In this document: positions 1-9,369 of the stretch, piece after piece
Position numbering within the stretch: the stretch's first letter is position 1
Layout: every line of letters starts with the position of its first letter
NCBI GenBank assembly: GCA_902461815.1
Contig: CABPZE010000003.1
Coordinates: forward strand, 62,001 to 126,000
Length of the DNA stretch: 64,000 nucleotides
Reading direction: 5' to 3'
From: CAG-390 sp003523225
GTDB lineage: Bacteria > Bacillota > Clostridia > Oscillospirales > CAG-272
Made by a program: the position numbers and the translations under genes
Notes under the pieces: generated by a model
Told to the model about the DNA's origin: nothing
Seen by the model: only the letters and a program-made list of their open reading frames with translations
The model's database searches: none

Positions 1-708
1 TTTGCGTATATCAGACGCGAGTGAGCGGCATCTTTCCGCCTGAGACTGTGCCTCGCGGATATTTACCGCCGACTGCTCGGCGCGCTCAAGCCTTGCCGCA
101 AGCTCGTCGCGGCGGCGCTCAAGAACGGTCAGTCTGCCCTCTCCGCGTGCGTTTTTCAGCGAACGCCGGGCAGCGCCCAAACGGTTCAGCGCGTTTTTGA
201 CGCTGACCGTCGCATCCGCCGAAAAGAGCATATTTTCGATCGCCTCGCCGACCCCCGCGCCGTCAAGCTCGCCGAGATTGAGCTGACGTATGCAGGCGGT
301 GCTGTCAAATACCGTCTGCGAAACTCCGAGCAGCACGCGCCCGGGAACCTCGCCCTTGTGTACCTCGCTTCCGGTGGCAAGGTCGATAATGCGAACCCGG
401 TCGGTGCAGCTTTCCCGCGCGCCGGATATGGCGGCGCGGCGCTCGATGCGGTATTCCTTACCCTCCGACTCCACGGTAATGCTTCCGTCGGCGGCGGAGC
501 TTTTCCAGTTCAGCGCGCGGTCGCGCTCGGCTGCCCCCTCCTCGCCGCGCCGGGCAGGAAGGCCGTACAGCACAAAGCGCAAAAAGCCTATTATCGAGCT
601 TTTGCCCGACTCGTTGACTCCCTCGATAAGATTGACGCCCGGAAGCAGGTCGGCGCTGAAGTCCTCAAGAGGACCAAATTCCTTAATCTCAACATGTTTT
701 ATTATCAA
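1..708 (-). CDS. YhaN/SbcC-like AAA ATPase, N-terminal part (runs off window)
   Basis: The first 236 or so codons of an SMC-like ATPase; the rest lies beyond the window edge. I see a beta strand opening (IIKHVEIKEFGPL) followed by a Walker A loop (GVNESGKSS) near residue 25, and a later Arg/Glu/Ala-rich stretch (LERRRDELAARLERAEQ) that looks like the beginning of a coiled coil. The start is a TTG at 708-706 that overlaps the TGA of the preceding gene by 4 nt (TTGA) and has GGGAGG about 8 nt upstream. It is translationally coupled to the SbcD-like phosphoesterase, the usual pairing of YhaO/YhaN or SbcD/SbcC. Inference: the pair acts on DNA ends or other nucleic acid structures in the cytoplasm. 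Confidence 0.85.
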   Translation of the reverse strand, partial: MIIKHVEIKEFGPLEDFSADLLPGVNLIEGVNESGKSSIIGFLRFVLYGLPARRGEEGAAERDRALNWKSSAADGSITVESEGKEYRIERRAAISGARESCTDRVRIIDLATGSEVHKGEVPGRVLLGVSQTVFDSTACIRQLNLGELDGAGVGEAIENMLFSADATVSVKNALNRLGAARRSLKNARGEGRLTVLERRRDELAARLERAEQSAVNIREAQSQAERCRSLASDIRK

Positions 709-1868
709 TTTGAGCCTCCCTCGTCAAGAAAAGGTCTGCCGTCAAGCGCGCGAAGCCCTATCCGCAGTGCTGACGCGGCAGTGCGGCGTTCCTCCGGGCT
801 TCCGTTCTGCATCATTGGCAGGAGGGTACGGTAAAGCTCACCGCGGACGGTCATATCCTCGGCAAGCGCCCCGCCGTCCATGAGAGGCAGAGTGCCGTCG
901 GTAATTTCAAGTGAATAAAGCGAATATCCCTCCGCACTCTCTGCCGCGCCGCGTATTTTGCGGACATCGGGCAGATATTCGGCAGGAACCTCACCTGTCA
1001 GTGAAAGGCTCAGCGACGTAGCTCCCGGCTGTTCGAGCTTTTCTATGGCTTGGGTCACGGCGGCGGCAGCTTCCGCATCGCTTCCGGCTCCGCTGATATT
1101 GACGGAAGTGCAAAGATAGCGATGCTCGCCGACGCACACGCGGCGAATGTCACTCACCCGCCCGTCCTCAAAGGTTATCACCGATACCGCGCCGAAGCCC
1201 TGCTCGTCAAAGCCGCGTCCCTCGGGAAATCCGCAGTATGCCGCAAGCGTTTTTCCGTAGAGTGTCGGTTCGGGAGGGTTGTGGATATGTCCCAGAGCCG
1301 CAAGCGCCAGCCCACTGTCGGCAAGCTCACGCGGGGTAAGCGGAGCATATTTTGAGATCGGGGACAGAATATCCGCGTGGGCACAGAGCACGCCCACCCT
1401 TCCCGGGCGTTCAAGACTGCCCCTACCCGACAGCGGACTCTGCTCCATACGGTCGCAGTTGAAGGCATATCCCCAAACAGTCAGCGCAAGCTCCGGGAAA
1501 TCAAAGCATGACAGCTCCTCCGACCTGAATATATGTACATTCTCCGGGAAGCCGGAGCTGCGCGACGCCCACACACTTCCCTCGGTATACGGGTCGTGAT
1601 TTCCGGGGGAGATCACAACAGGACCGCCAAAGCCCGCAAAAGCCTCGCTCATGGCGGCAACGGTGTCGGGGCAGATGTATGAGCAGTCAAATACGTCTCC
1701 GGATATCAGCACCGCGCCGCATCCCTCATCAGAGGCAAGGCGCAGCACGCGGGAAAAGGCGCGGCAAAGACCGCGCCGCCTTTCCTCGCCGCGCGCGGGG
1801 TCGGCGGCGGACAGTGAGGAAAAGGGCGAATCAAGGTGAAAGTCCCCGCAGTGCAGAATTTTAAGCAT
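705..1868 (-). CDS. SbcD/YhaO-family metallophosphoesterase
   Basis: A calcineurin-like phosphoesterase of 387 aa. Visible metal-binding motifs are GDFHLDSPF at the N-terminus, SGDVFD near residue 57, GNHD near residue 92, a conserved His in CAHADI and GHIHNP near residue 195. This is the nuclease-subunit arrangement of the SbcD/Mre11/YhaO group (established knowledge). The start ATG has AAAGGAGAG about 7 nt upstream. It follows galT by 33 nt and overlaps the next gene, which carries a Walker A motif, so it probably forms a two-protein nuclease/ATPase complex with it. The C-terminal half is less conserved and probably contacts the ATPase. Confidence 0.9.
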   Translation of the reverse strand: MLKILHCGDFHLDSPFSSLSAADPARGEERRRGLCRAFSRVLRLASDEGCGAVLISGDVFDCSYICPDTVAAMSEAFAGFGGPVVISPGNHDPYTEGSVWASRSSGFPENVHIFRSEELSCFDFPELALTVWGYAFNCDRMEQSPLSGRGSLERPGRVGVLCAHADILSPISKYAPLTPRELADSGLALAALGHIHNPPEPTLYGKTLAAYCGFPEGRGFDEQGFGAVSVITFEDGRVSDIRRVCVGEHRYLCTSVNISGAGSDAEAAAAVTQAIEKLEQPGATSLSLSLTGEVPAEYLPDVRKIRGAAESAEGYSLYSLEITDGTLPLMDGGALAEDMTVRGELYRTLLPMMQNGSPEERRTAASALRIGLRALDGRPFLDEGGSN

Positions 1869-1901
1869 CTGTATGCTCTCCTTTCAGCTTTTAGCGGTGT
1901 A

Positions 1902-3446
1902 TCAGTCGCGTGCTTCAAGACCGACCGAGCCGGTAAAACGCAAAAACGCCGCCCTTCCGTCCGGAGTGTCCTTGAACACGCCCGCGTCGCGCAGCACCCC
2001 GACAAAGGTGTTGCCTATCTCGGCGCGGAGCATGGTTATTATCTCGTATGTGCTGTCAAGTCTGCCGTATCTGCCGCGGAAGGCTTCAAGCCACGCGGCG
2101 TGCTTGCCGCATACCGGGTCGGAGGCAATATCCGCGTCAGCAAGGATAAGGGAAGCAAGCCGCTCGGTCTCGCTCTTCAGTCGCGAGGGCAGTACGGCAA
2201 GTCCCATGACCTCAATAAGTCCTATGTTTTCTTTCTTTATATTATGCTTGTCGGGATGCGGATGGAAGACGCCAAGCGGCAGCTCGGGTGTGGTAAGATT
2301 GTTGCGCAGTACCAGATCAAGCTCGTAATCCTCGCCGCGTCGACGTGCTATCGGAGTTACCGTGTTGTGCGGCTCACCATCCGAATGGTCAAAAACCATC
2401 GCCGCAGGGTCGCTGTAGCCGCGCCATGCCTCAAGTATGCGGTCGGCAAGGGAAACAAGGCTTTCACGCTCTGCCGCGCGCAGGCGGATGACAGACATCG
2501 GCCAGCGCACTATCCCGGCGCTGACGGAGGGATAATCCGGTATCCGTAGCTCCTGAGCTATGGGAGCACGCGCCATGGGAAATTCGTAGCAGCCGCCCTG
2601 CATATGGTCGTGTGTCAGAATTGAGCCGCCGACGACCGGAAGATCGGCGTTTGAACCGATGAAATAATGAGGAAGCAGAGTGACAAAATCCAAAAGACGC
2701 ACAAAGGTGTCATGGGATATGCGCATCGGCTCATGCCGGGGAGAGAGCACTATGCAATGCTCATTGTAATAAACATACGGCGAATACTGCATATACCACT
2801 CCTCGCCGCCGAGCGGAAGCGCTATCTGGCGCAGATTCTGCCGTGCGGGTGCGACCGCGCTGCCCGGAAAGCCCACGTTTTCATGGCAGAGCAGGCAGGA
2901 GGGGTAGCCGCTTTTGGGAGCGGAGAGCGCCGCGGCAATGTCGCGCGGGTCCTTTTCGGGCTTTGACATATTTATTGAAATATCAATATCTCCGTACTCC
3001 GACGGCACTCTCCAGCGCAGATCCCGCGCGACGCGGGAGGCGCGTATGTAGTTGCAGTCGCGGCACATACGGTAGAAATTATCTGTGGCAAGCTGACGCG
3101 ATACATCCATATCTGCGGCAAAGCGCGCGCTGACCTCACCGGGGCGCGGGGTAAGATGCCCCATCAGCCGTGTGTCAAAGTTGTCCCGCGAGGAGGTGGT
3201 GTCGGGGATTATCCCGTTTTCCACCGCGCAGTCGCAAAGCGCGCAAAGCAGATTTTCAAGCCGTATCTCCGGTGGCTCGGAGGGTGTCGCAGAGGGGGCG
3301 CAGTCGGTAAAAACAGAAAGATGCATATCCTCGCAAAGCGCGTTTGCCACCCATACCCTGTCGTCGCGGGAAATAAGTCCGCGCTCCTCTCCATAGTCGC
3401 ACAGCGCGGCAATAAGTCCGTTTATTTTTTCGGTGTTCTGAAGCAT
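1902..3446 (-). CDS. galT: UTP-hexose-1-phosphate uridylyltransferase, class II GalT
   Basis: A 514-aa protein matching the long Firmicutes-type GalT, which moves UMP between UDP-glucose and galactose-1-phosphate in the Leloir pathway. Recognisable stretches are the N-terminal INGLIAALCDYGEERGLI region, DNFYRMCRDCNYIR, RHEPMRISHDTF and GGSILTHDHMQGG, the last containing the His pair typical of this class. Length fits the family (about 490-520 aa). A sigma-A promoter (TTTACA, 17 nt, TATAAT) lies about 60 nt upstream on the minus strand. No galK or galE is adjacent; the downstream genes are unrelated nuclease-type genes that may be read through. Confidence 0.93.
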   Translation of the reverse strand: MLQNTEKINGLIAALCDYGEERGLISRDDRVWVANALCEDMHLSVFTDCAPSATPSEPPEIRLENLLCALCDCAVENGIIPDTTSSRDNFDTRLMGHLTPRPGEVSARFAADMDVSRQLATDNFYRMCRDCNYIRASRVARDLRWRVPSEYGDIDISINMSKPEKDPRDIAAALSAPKSGYPSCLLCHENVGFPGSAVAPARQNLRQIALPLGGEEWYMQYSPYVYYNEHCIVLSPRHEPMRISHDTFVRLLDFVTLLPHYFIGSNADLPVVGGSILTHDHMQGGCYEFPMARAPIAQELRIPDYPSVSAGIVRWPMSVIRLRAAERESLVSLADRILEAWRGYSDPAAMVFDHSDGEPHNTVTPIARRRGEDYELDLVLRNNLTTPELPLGVFHPHPDKHNIKKENIGLIEVMGLAVLPSRLKSETERLASLILADADIASDPVCGKHAAWLEAFRGRYGRLDSTYEIITMLRAEIGNTFVGVLRDAGVFKDTPDGRAAFLRFTGSVGLEARD

Positions 3447-3506
3447 GATAGTAAGCCGTTCCTTTCGCCGGGGAGACCGGAACCTGAAAATGTAATAATC
3501 ATATAT

Positions 3507-3535
3507 ATTATATCACTAAAACGCAGGGCTGTAAA
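3507..3535 (-). promoter_or_regulatory. sigma-A promoter for galT
   Basis: On the minus strand TTTACA at 3535-3530, a 17-nt spacer ending in TGA, and TATAAT at 3512-3507. It has an extended -10 (TGA-TATAAT) and points at galT. Confidence 0.7.
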
Positions 3536-3643
3536 GCGCCCGGGCGACATTAAAAGCGTTTTTTCGCCGCCCCATGACCTCATCGCGCCCATGCGCCATG
3601 CGCCGCTGTATTTTTTAATTTCTTTTTAATTTGATTTTTTATA

Positions 3644-3672
3644 TTGAAATACCTCGCCCGATGCGGTATAAT
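3644..3672 (+). promoter_or_regulatory. sigma-A promoter for the DUF1846 gene
   Basis: TTGAAA at 3644-3649, a 17-nt spacer and TATAAT at 3667-3672, about 70 nt before the start codon. Confidence 0.7.
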
Positions 3673-3742
3673 GTTAAGGCAGTGCTGACGGATCCTTACC
3701 CGCCGCGCTGCCTTCAATACCGTTTTTCTGAGGGGATCAATT

Positions 3743-5227
3743 ATGTATCACATCGGCTTTGACAACGAAAAATATCTCAAGCTCCAGTCCGAGCATATAC
3801 GCGAGCGCATCTCCGAGTTCGGCGGTAAGCTCTATCTTGAATTCGGCGGCAAGCTGTACGACGATTATCACGCCTCCCGCGTTCTGCCCGGCTTTGCCCC
3901 CGACAGCAAGCTGCGTATGCTGCTTGAGCTTAAGGAGCAGGCGGAGATAGTAATTGTCATAAACGCCGGAGACATTGAAAAAAACAAAAAACGCGGCGAC
4001 CTCGGCATCACCTATGACGAGGACGTGCTGCGCCTTATCGACATTTTCCGCCATTTCGGGCTTTACGTCGGCAGCGTGGTGCTTACGCGCTATGAGTCAC
4101 AGCCCGCGGCGCGCGCCTTCCGCGCAAAGCTCGAAGCTCTCGGCATCCCCGTATACCGCCATTATTCTATCGAAGGCTACCCCTCAAACGTAAAAAAGAT
4201 AATAAGTCCCGAGGGCTACGGCAAGAACGACTGGATAGAAACCACCCGTCCCCTTGTCGTCGTGACCGCCCCCGGTCCCGGAAGCGGCAAAATGGCAGTC
4301 TGCCTTTCTCAGATATACAACGACAACGCGCGCGGCATCAAATCCGGCTACGCCAAATTCGAGACCTTCCCCATCTGGAATCTTCCGCTGCGTCACCCCG
4401 TCAACATCGCGTACGAGGCGGCGACCACCGATCTTTCCGACATCAACATGATAGACCCCTTCCACCTTGACGCATACGGCGTCACCACCGTCAACTATAA
4501 CCGCGACATCGAGATCTTCCCCGTCGTTTCGGCAACGCTTGAAATGATACTCGGCAAATGCCCCTACAAGTCCCCAACCGACATGGGCGTGAACATGGCG
4601 GGCTTTTGCATAACCGATGACGAGGCGGTGCGCGCGGCGGCAAAGCAGGAGATAATACGACGCTACTACGGCGCGCTGTGCGAGCAGAAGCGCGGCAACA
4701 TCAGTGCCGACGTTGTCTACAAGCACGAGCTGCAAATGAAGCAGGCGGGACTCTCCGCCGATGACCGCCCGGTAGTCGGCGCGGCGCTTGCCAAAGCCGC
4801 CGAGTCGGGCACTCCCTCCGCGGCGCTTGAGCTTCCGGACGGCAGAATAGTTACCGGAAAGACCTCAAACCTGCTCGGCGCGTCTGCGGCAATGCTTATG
4901 AACGCGCTGAAGGCGCTGGCAGGGATCGACGATTCACTTAAGCTCATCTCCCCCGCCATCCTTGAGCCGATACAGCACCTGAAGGTAGATTATCTTGGAA
5001 ACCACAACCCGCGCCTGCACACCGACGAGCTGCTTATCGCGCTGTCGGTCTGTGCCGTGACCTCCCCCGCCGCCGAGCGGGCTACCGAGCAGCTTGCACT
5101 GCTTCGCGGCTGTGAGGCTCACTCCACCGTGATACTTTCACAGGTGGATGAAAACCTGCTCAAAAAGCTCGGCGTCAACATTACATACGAGCCGGTTTAT
5201 CAGACGAAAAAGCTTTATCACAAATAA
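3743..5227 (+). CDS. DUF1846 family protein
   Basis: A 494-aa cytosolic protein that I recognise as DUF1846 from its N-terminus (GFDNEKYLKLQSEHI), the KLYLEFGGKLYDDYHASRVLPGF block and VVVTAPGPGSGKMAVCLSQ, a nucleotide-binding-looking glycine-rich loop. Length is typical of the family. Function is not established; ATP-dependent enzyme activity has been proposed from the fold. It has its own promoter and no obvious operon partner, because the next gene has a separate promoter-like element and a 125-nt gap. Confidence 0.92.
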   Translation: MYHIGFDNEKYLKLQSEHIRERISEFGGKLYLEFGGKLYDDYHASRVLPGFAPDSKLRMLLELKEQAEIVIVINAGDIEKNKKRGDLGITYDEDVLRLIDIFRHFGLYVGSVVLTRYESQPAARAFRAKLEALGIPVYRHYSIEGYPSNVKKIISPEGYGKNDWIETTRPLVVVTAPGPGSGKMAVCLSQIYNDNARGIKSGYAKFETFPIWNLPLRHPVNIAYEAATTDLSDINMIDPFHLDAYGVTTVNYNRDIEIFPVVSATLEMILGKCPYKSPTDMGVNMAGFCITDDEAVRAAAKQEIIRRYYGALCEQKRGNISADVVYKHELQMKQAGLSADDRPVVGAALAKAAESGTPSAALELPDGRIVTGKTSNLLGASAAMLMNALKALAGIDDSLKLISPAILEPIQHLKVDYLGNHNPRLHTDELLIALSVCAVTSPAAERATEQLALLRGCEAHSTVILSQVDENLLKKLGVNITYEPVYQTKKLYHK

Positions 5228-5256
5228 TTAACATATGTTTACAGATTACCGTTGAT

Positions 5257-5285
5257 TTGACCGACGCGTGACGGTAAAATAATAT
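5257..5285 (+). promoter_or_regulatory. possible promoter for the LTA-synthase-like gene, followed by a heptamer repeat
   Basis: TTGACC at 5257-5262, a 17-nt spacer and TAATAT at 5280-5285. Just downstream, CACCCCT is repeated three times in tandem (5293-5313) in the leader. The -10 is imperfect, so this is tentative. Confidence 0.45.
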
Positions 5286-5352
5286 TTACAGTCACCCCTC
5301 ACCCCTCACCCCTGCGCAAAACGCAGAACCGCCCAAAGAAAGGAAGTAAAAA

Positions 5353-7599
5353 TTGAATCAGAACAATCCCGAAAACGCCGTGACCCGCAGCGACGTGGGA
5401 CGCATTGAAGAAGCCGCCCGGCGGCGCACTGCGCCGCGCCGCGTCCCAAGCGATAAGGATCCCTCCGACCGCGGATTCCATAATATACTCACCGTCACCC
5501 TCTGGCCTTTGTTTGTGCTTTATCTTGAGCTGGTGCTGAGACTTCTGCTGTACAAGCAGGTAAGCGGCAGGCAGTTTGCATATTCCGTTCTCTTTTCCTT
5601 CGGCACAGGTCTTATCTGCGCCCTTCTGACCTCATTTTTCAGCAGAAAGGTCAACTTTATTCTTACGCTGGTGCTTTCCGGCTTCCTTACCATCTACTTT
5701 AACGTACAGCTGGTCTACTACTGCTTCTTCTCTGACTTTTTCTACTGGGATCAGCTTGCCGTAGCCGGTGATGTAACGGCGTTCTGGCGCGAGACCCTTT
5801 CAACCATCCTTTCAAACTGGTACGGCATTCTTCTGCTGCTTGCCCCCTTTGTGCTTTACTGCATATTCGGCAGAAAGCTCATGCCCGCCGACCCGCTTGA
5901 CTGGGGCTTCCGCGGTGCTTGCGCGGCGCTTGCGTTTGTCTTTATTCTGTGCGGCAACGGCTTTATCGCCTTTCACGACTCCGAGCTTGACGACAAATAC
6001 TACTACGGCAGCGGCTACCGCATGACCGAGGCGGTGCAAAGATTCGGAATGATCACAGCCTTCCGGCTTGACACGCAGTACACCCTTTTCGGCATCCCCG
6101 AAAGTCCGGATGTTCACGATCCCGATTCCACCACAATTGACCCCGGCTCCATCTTCATCAAGGACACAACTTCCGCCGAAACAACAAAAACTCCGACGCC
6201 CGAGAGCAGCGGAAATACTCCCGATTCCTCAACTGATATTCCGGTCACTACCGAACCGCCGCGTCCCATCGAGACAGGTCCCAATGTGCTTGACATCGAC
6301 TTTGACGCGCTTATCGCCGGAACCACAAACGCGGCGCTTAAGGACGCTCACAGCTATTTCAAGAACCGCACCCCCACAGGCAAAAACTATTACACCGGGC
6401 TTTTTGAGGGCAAAAACCTCATTTTCATGACGGTCGAGGCATGGGCGCCCGCCGCCATTGACGAAAAGCTGACCCCCACTCTTTACAAAATGAAGAATGA
6501 GGGCTTCGTATTTGAAAATTACTACTGCTCCAACTGGGGCGGCAGTACCGCTACCGGTGAATACGCCGTTATGTCCGGAAACTTCTACACCTCATCCAAG
6601 TGTCTTGCATACAGCGCCGACACTCTGATGAAGTTTGCGACCGGAAATATGTTCAAGGCAGCCGGATACAACTGCTACGGCTTCCACAACCACACCTACA
6701 CCTACTATTCGCGCAACCTTTCGCACCCGAATATGGGCTTTCAGTGGTACGGCATCGGCAACTGGGACAAATCAAGTCTGTTTACCGAGCAGTGGCCGAA
6801 ATCCGACCGCGAGCTTGCCATCAACACCCTTGACTATATCACCGCCGACAAGCCCTTCCACATTTATTATATGACCGTCAGCGGTCACGCGCTCCAGACC
6901 TGGGGCGGCAACGCAAACGCCCGCAATCACAAGGCGGAAATACTTGCCGCAGGGCTTGATTACACCGACCAGAACGCCCTGTCCTTCATCGCTTCACAGT
7001 ACGAGGTGGAGCTGATGGTGCGCACTCTTATCGAAGACCTTGATAAGAAGGGCATACTTGAGGACACGGTGTTTGTAATGGCTCCCGACCATTATCCCTA
7101 CCAGATATCTCAGGACAACAACGAGACCTACTCGGCGCTCTCCGACCTCTACAAGATCCCGCTGACCTCAAATCCCTCCGACATTGAGGGCAACTTTGAC
7201 CTTTACCGCGCGCCGCTCATCATATGGTCGGCGTCAATGAAGGAGCCTGTAAAGGTGGAAAAGGTCTGCTCGGCAATCGACATTCTTCCCACCGTGCTCA
7301 ACCTGTTCGGCATGGATTATGATTCCCGCCTTATCATGGGTCACGACATTCTCTCGGACAGCGACGGATTTGTCATCCTCAACTGCAACGGAAGCGGCGG
7401 CTCATGGCACTGGATAACCGATTACGGAAGCTACAACACCAAAACAAAGGTATTTACTCCCGCTCCCGGCGTTACCGTCAACGGTTCACAGCTTCAGGGC
7501 TATATCAGCTCCAACAACACGATGGTAAACTTAATGACCAAATACTCAAAATACATCCTCAATGAGGATTATTACCGCAAGGTCTTTCCGAACGGCTGA
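5353..7599 (+). CDS. LTA synthase family sulfatase-fold membrane protein
   Basis: A 748-aa membrane-anchored phosphoglycerol-transferase-like enzyme. The N-terminus has about five hydrophobic segments (roughly residues 48-70, 77-98, 102-130, 157-172 and 183-204), then a Thr/Pro/Ser-rich linker near 270-300, then an extracytoplasmic sulfatase/alkaline-phosphatase-fold domain. Typical LtaS signatures are the metal site in FMTVEAW, the nucleophile Thr region GGSTATGEY, MTVSGHALQTW and APDHYPY. Members transfer glycerol phosphate from phosphatidylglycerol to a lipoteichoic acid or glycan acceptor outside the membrane. The start is TTG with AAAGAAAGGAAG upstream. The exact acceptor cannot be told from sequence. 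Confidence 0.9.
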   Translation: MNQNNPENAVTRSDVGRIEEAARRRTAPRRVPSDKDPSDRGFHNILTVTLWPLFVLYLELVLRLLLYKQVSGRQFAYSVLFSFGTGLICALLTSFFSRKVNFILTLVLSGFLTIYFNVQLVYYCFFSDFFYWDQLAVAGDVTAFWRETLSTILSNWYGILLLLAPFVLYCIFGRKLMPADPLDWGFRGACAALAFVFILCGNGFIAFHDSELDDKYYYGSGYRMTEAVQRFGMITAFRLDTQYTLFGIPESPDVHDPDSTTIDPGSIFIKDTTSAETTKTPTPESSGNTPDSSTDIPVTTEPPRPIETGPNVLDIDFDALIAGTTNAALKDAHSYFKNRTPTGKNYYTGLFEGKNLIFMTVEAWAPAAIDEKLTPTLYKMKNEGFVFENYYCSNWGGSTATGEYAVMSGNFYTSSKCLAYSADTLMKFATGNMFKAAGYNCYGFHNHTYTYYSRNLSHPNMGFQWYGIGNWDKSSLFTEQWPKSDRELAINTLDYITADKPFHIYYMTVSGHALQTWGGNANARNHKAEILAAGLDYTDQNALSFIASQYEVELMVRTLIEDLDKKGILEDTVFVMAPDHYPYQISQDNNETYSALSDLYKIPLTSNPSDIEGNFDLYRAPLIIWSASMKEPVKVEKVCSAIDILPTVLNLFGMDYDSRLIMGHDILSDSDGFVILNCNGSGGSWHWITDYGSYNTKTKVFTPAPGVTVNGSQLQGYISSNNTMVNLMTKYSKYILNEDYYRKVFPNG

Positions 7600-7645
7600 C
7601 AAGCCTTTGGAAGTCGATAATGGCGGCGCGGAGAACCGCGCAAAC

Positions 7646-7696
7646 AACTGAAGCAGCGGGGCTGGCGAAGGCTTATTCGGCTTTTGCCGGCCCCGA
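7646..7696. other. long imperfect hairpin between the sulfatase and oxidoreductase genes
   Basis: GGGGCTGGC and GCCGGCCCC flank a loop of about 22 nt, giving a 9-bp stem with one G-T pair. There is no T tract after it, so it may be an mRNA-processing or weak termination structure rather than a standard terminator. Confidence 0.4.
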
Positions 7697-7714
7697 ATGA
7701 AAGAAGGCGGAAAA

Positions 7715-8794
7715 ATGAAATACGCACTGATAGGCTGCGGAAGGATCGCGCCGAACCACATAAAGGCTGCGCTTGCCAACCGCGGATCGGGACTTGAGAT
7801 AGCCGCGATTTGCGACCTCATTCCCGAAAAAATGACCTCTCTTGCCGGAAAATTCGACCTCGGTAGCACGGCGCAGTACACCGACTACCGCGCAATGCTG
7901 CGGGACGTGCGCCCCGACCTTGTTGCAGTTGCCACCGAAAGCGGCTCGCACGCCGCCGTGGCGCTCGACTGCATCGCCGCAGGCTGCAATGTAATAATCG
8001 AAAAACCGATAGCGCTTTCAATGTCCGACGCAAGAAAAGTTATCGCGGCGGCAGAAGCGGCGGGAGTCGTCGTATCCGCCAATCATCAGAACCGCTTCAA
8101 CCGTTCGGTACAGCTTGCGCGGCACGCCGAAAACGACGGCAGCCTTGGCAGGATACTTCACGGCAGCGTTCATGTAATCTGGGGACGCGACAGAAAATAT
8201 TATTCCTCCGGAAGCTGGCGCGGCACATGGGCGCAGGACGGCGGAGCGCTTATGAATCAGTGCATTCACGGGATAGACCTGCTGCGCTGGATGCTGGGCG
8301 GCAAGGTAGAGGAGGTAACGGCAATGACCGCCAGACTCAACCATGATTATATCGAAGCTGAAGACCTCGGAATGGCGCTCCTGCGCTTCAGAAGCGGCGC
8401 GCTCGGAATGGTCGAGGGCACTGTCAATACATACGGGAACAGCCTTGAGGAGACCCTATACCTTTTCGGATCAAACGGAACGGTAAAGCTTGGCGGCAAG
8501 GCGGCAAACAAAGTTGAATTCTGGAGCATAGCCGGCGACACCCGCACCGCCGAAGATCTTGCCGACGCGTTGCCGGACACCATATACGGTCTCGGTCACA
8601 CATCCCTTTACACCGACGTAATTGATGCAATTAAAACCGGGCGCGCGCCGTACGTCACGGCGCGGGACGGCATGGAGGCGCTGGAGCTGGTGCTTGCCAT
8701 ATACAAGTCCGCCGCTGAGGGAAGACCTGTAAAACTTCCGCTCGAGGACTGCTCAACGCTCGATTTTGCCGGAAGATTCGGCTTAACTGACTAA
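7715..8794 (+). CDS. Gfo/Idh/MocA family oxidoreductase
   Basis: A 359-aa NAD(P)-dependent sugar or cyclitol dehydrogenase-like protein. The Rossmann fold opens with YALIGCGRIAPNH; VIIEKPIAL near residue 97 contains the conserved EKP, and the HGIDLLRWML region holds the catalytic-type His/Asp. I chose the ATG at 7715 because AAGAAGGCGG precedes it at good spacing and the protein then starts directly at the Rossmann strand; an in-frame ATG at 7697 would add six residues without a ribosome site. Substrate is unknown. Members act on sugars, inositols or bile pigments. Confidence 0.9.
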   Translation: MKYALIGCGRIAPNHIKAALANRGSGLEIAAICDLIPEKMTSLAGKFDLGSTAQYTDYRAMLRDVRPDLVAVATESGSHAAVALDCIAAGCNVIIEKPIALSMSDARKVIAAAEAAGVVVSANHQNRFNRSVQLARHAENDGSLGRILHGSVHVIWGRDRKYYSSGSWRGTWAQDGGALMNQCIHGIDLLRWMLGGKVEEVTAMTARLNHDYIEAEDLGMALLRFRSGALGMVEGTVNTYGNSLEETLYLFGSNGTVKLGGKAANKVEFWSIAGDTRTAEDLADALPDTIYGLGHTSLYTDVIDAIKTGRAPYVTARDGMEALELVLAIYKSAAEGRPVKLPLEDCSTLDFAGRFGLTD

Positions 8795-8875
8795 TACGAC
8801 AATTCTCCGGGCTGTATTTCCCCTCGCATTTATTGAAAATAATCAAAAATGTAAATTTAATTTTAACACTTTCTA

Positions 8876-8904
8876 TTGACAAAGTGTGTCTTTCGCTGTA
8901 TAAT
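8876..8904 (+). promoter_or_regulatory. consensus sigma-A promoter
   Basis: Perfect TTGACA at 8876-8881, a 17-nt spacer and perfect TATAAT at 8899-8904, driving the zinc-ribbon gene. Confidence 0.9.
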
Positions 8905-8955
8905 AGTACTCGCAAGCCAATCAAGACTTCGCGTAATTACGGAAAGAGGTATTTC

Positions 8956-9231
8956 ATGTACACAGACAAGACCCTGGTCTGCAAGGAATGCGGACAAGAA
9001 TTCACTTTCACTGCCAGTGAGCAGGAGTTTTATGCCGAGAAAGGCTTCACCAACGAGCCCCAGCGCTGCAAAGAGTGCCGCGCAAAGCGCAAAAACGCCG
9101 CCCACAACGGCACACGCCAGATGTATGACGCAGTTTGCGCCGAATGCGGAAAGGAATGCAAAGTTCCCTTTGAGCCCCGCACCGACCGTCCCGTCTACTG
9201 CAGCGACTGCTTCAGAAATAAACAGCAGTGA
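8956..9231 (+). CDS. CxxC-x17-CxxC zinc-ribbon protein
   Basis: A 91-aa protein with two zinc-ribbon halves. The first has CKECG and CKECR around residues 9-36; the second has CAECG and, 17 residues later, CSDCF near the C-terminus, the pattern of the probable zinc-ribbon (zf-trcl) family found in Clostridia. The start at 8956 follows GGAAAGAGG; an upstream in-frame ATG would put coding sequence across the promoter. It sits alone between a perfect promoter and a perfect terminator, so it is probably a strongly expressed monocistronic gene. Nucleic-acid or ribosome binding is possible but unproven. Confidence 0.9.
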   Translation: MYTDKTLVCKECGQEFTFTASEQEFYAEKGFTNEPQRCKECRAKRKNAAHNGTRQMYDAVCAECGKECKVPFEPRTDRPVYCSDCFRNKQQ

Positions 9232-9249
9232 TCCAGAAACAAAAATGAT

Positions 9250-9293
9250 CTCCGTGCTGCCGCACAATCGTCCGGCAGCACGGAGATTTTTTT
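9250..9293 (+). terminator. rho-independent terminator
   Basis: A 13-bp perfect stem (CTCCGTGCTGCCG with its complement) and a 10-nt loop, followed by A and seven T. It ends the zinc-ribbon transcript. Confidence 0.92.
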
Positions 9294-9304
9294 CCCGAGT
9301 CAGA

Positions 9305-9333
9305 TTGACTTTTTTCGTCCCCGGTGATATAAT
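9305..9333 (+). promoter_or_regulatory. sigma-A promoter for the EEP lipoprotein
   Basis: TTGACT at 9305-9310, a 17-nt spacer ending TGA, and TATAAT at 9328-9333. Confidence 0.85.
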
Positions 9334-9369
9334 ATTCGCACAATATGATCAGCGAAAGGAATACCCTTT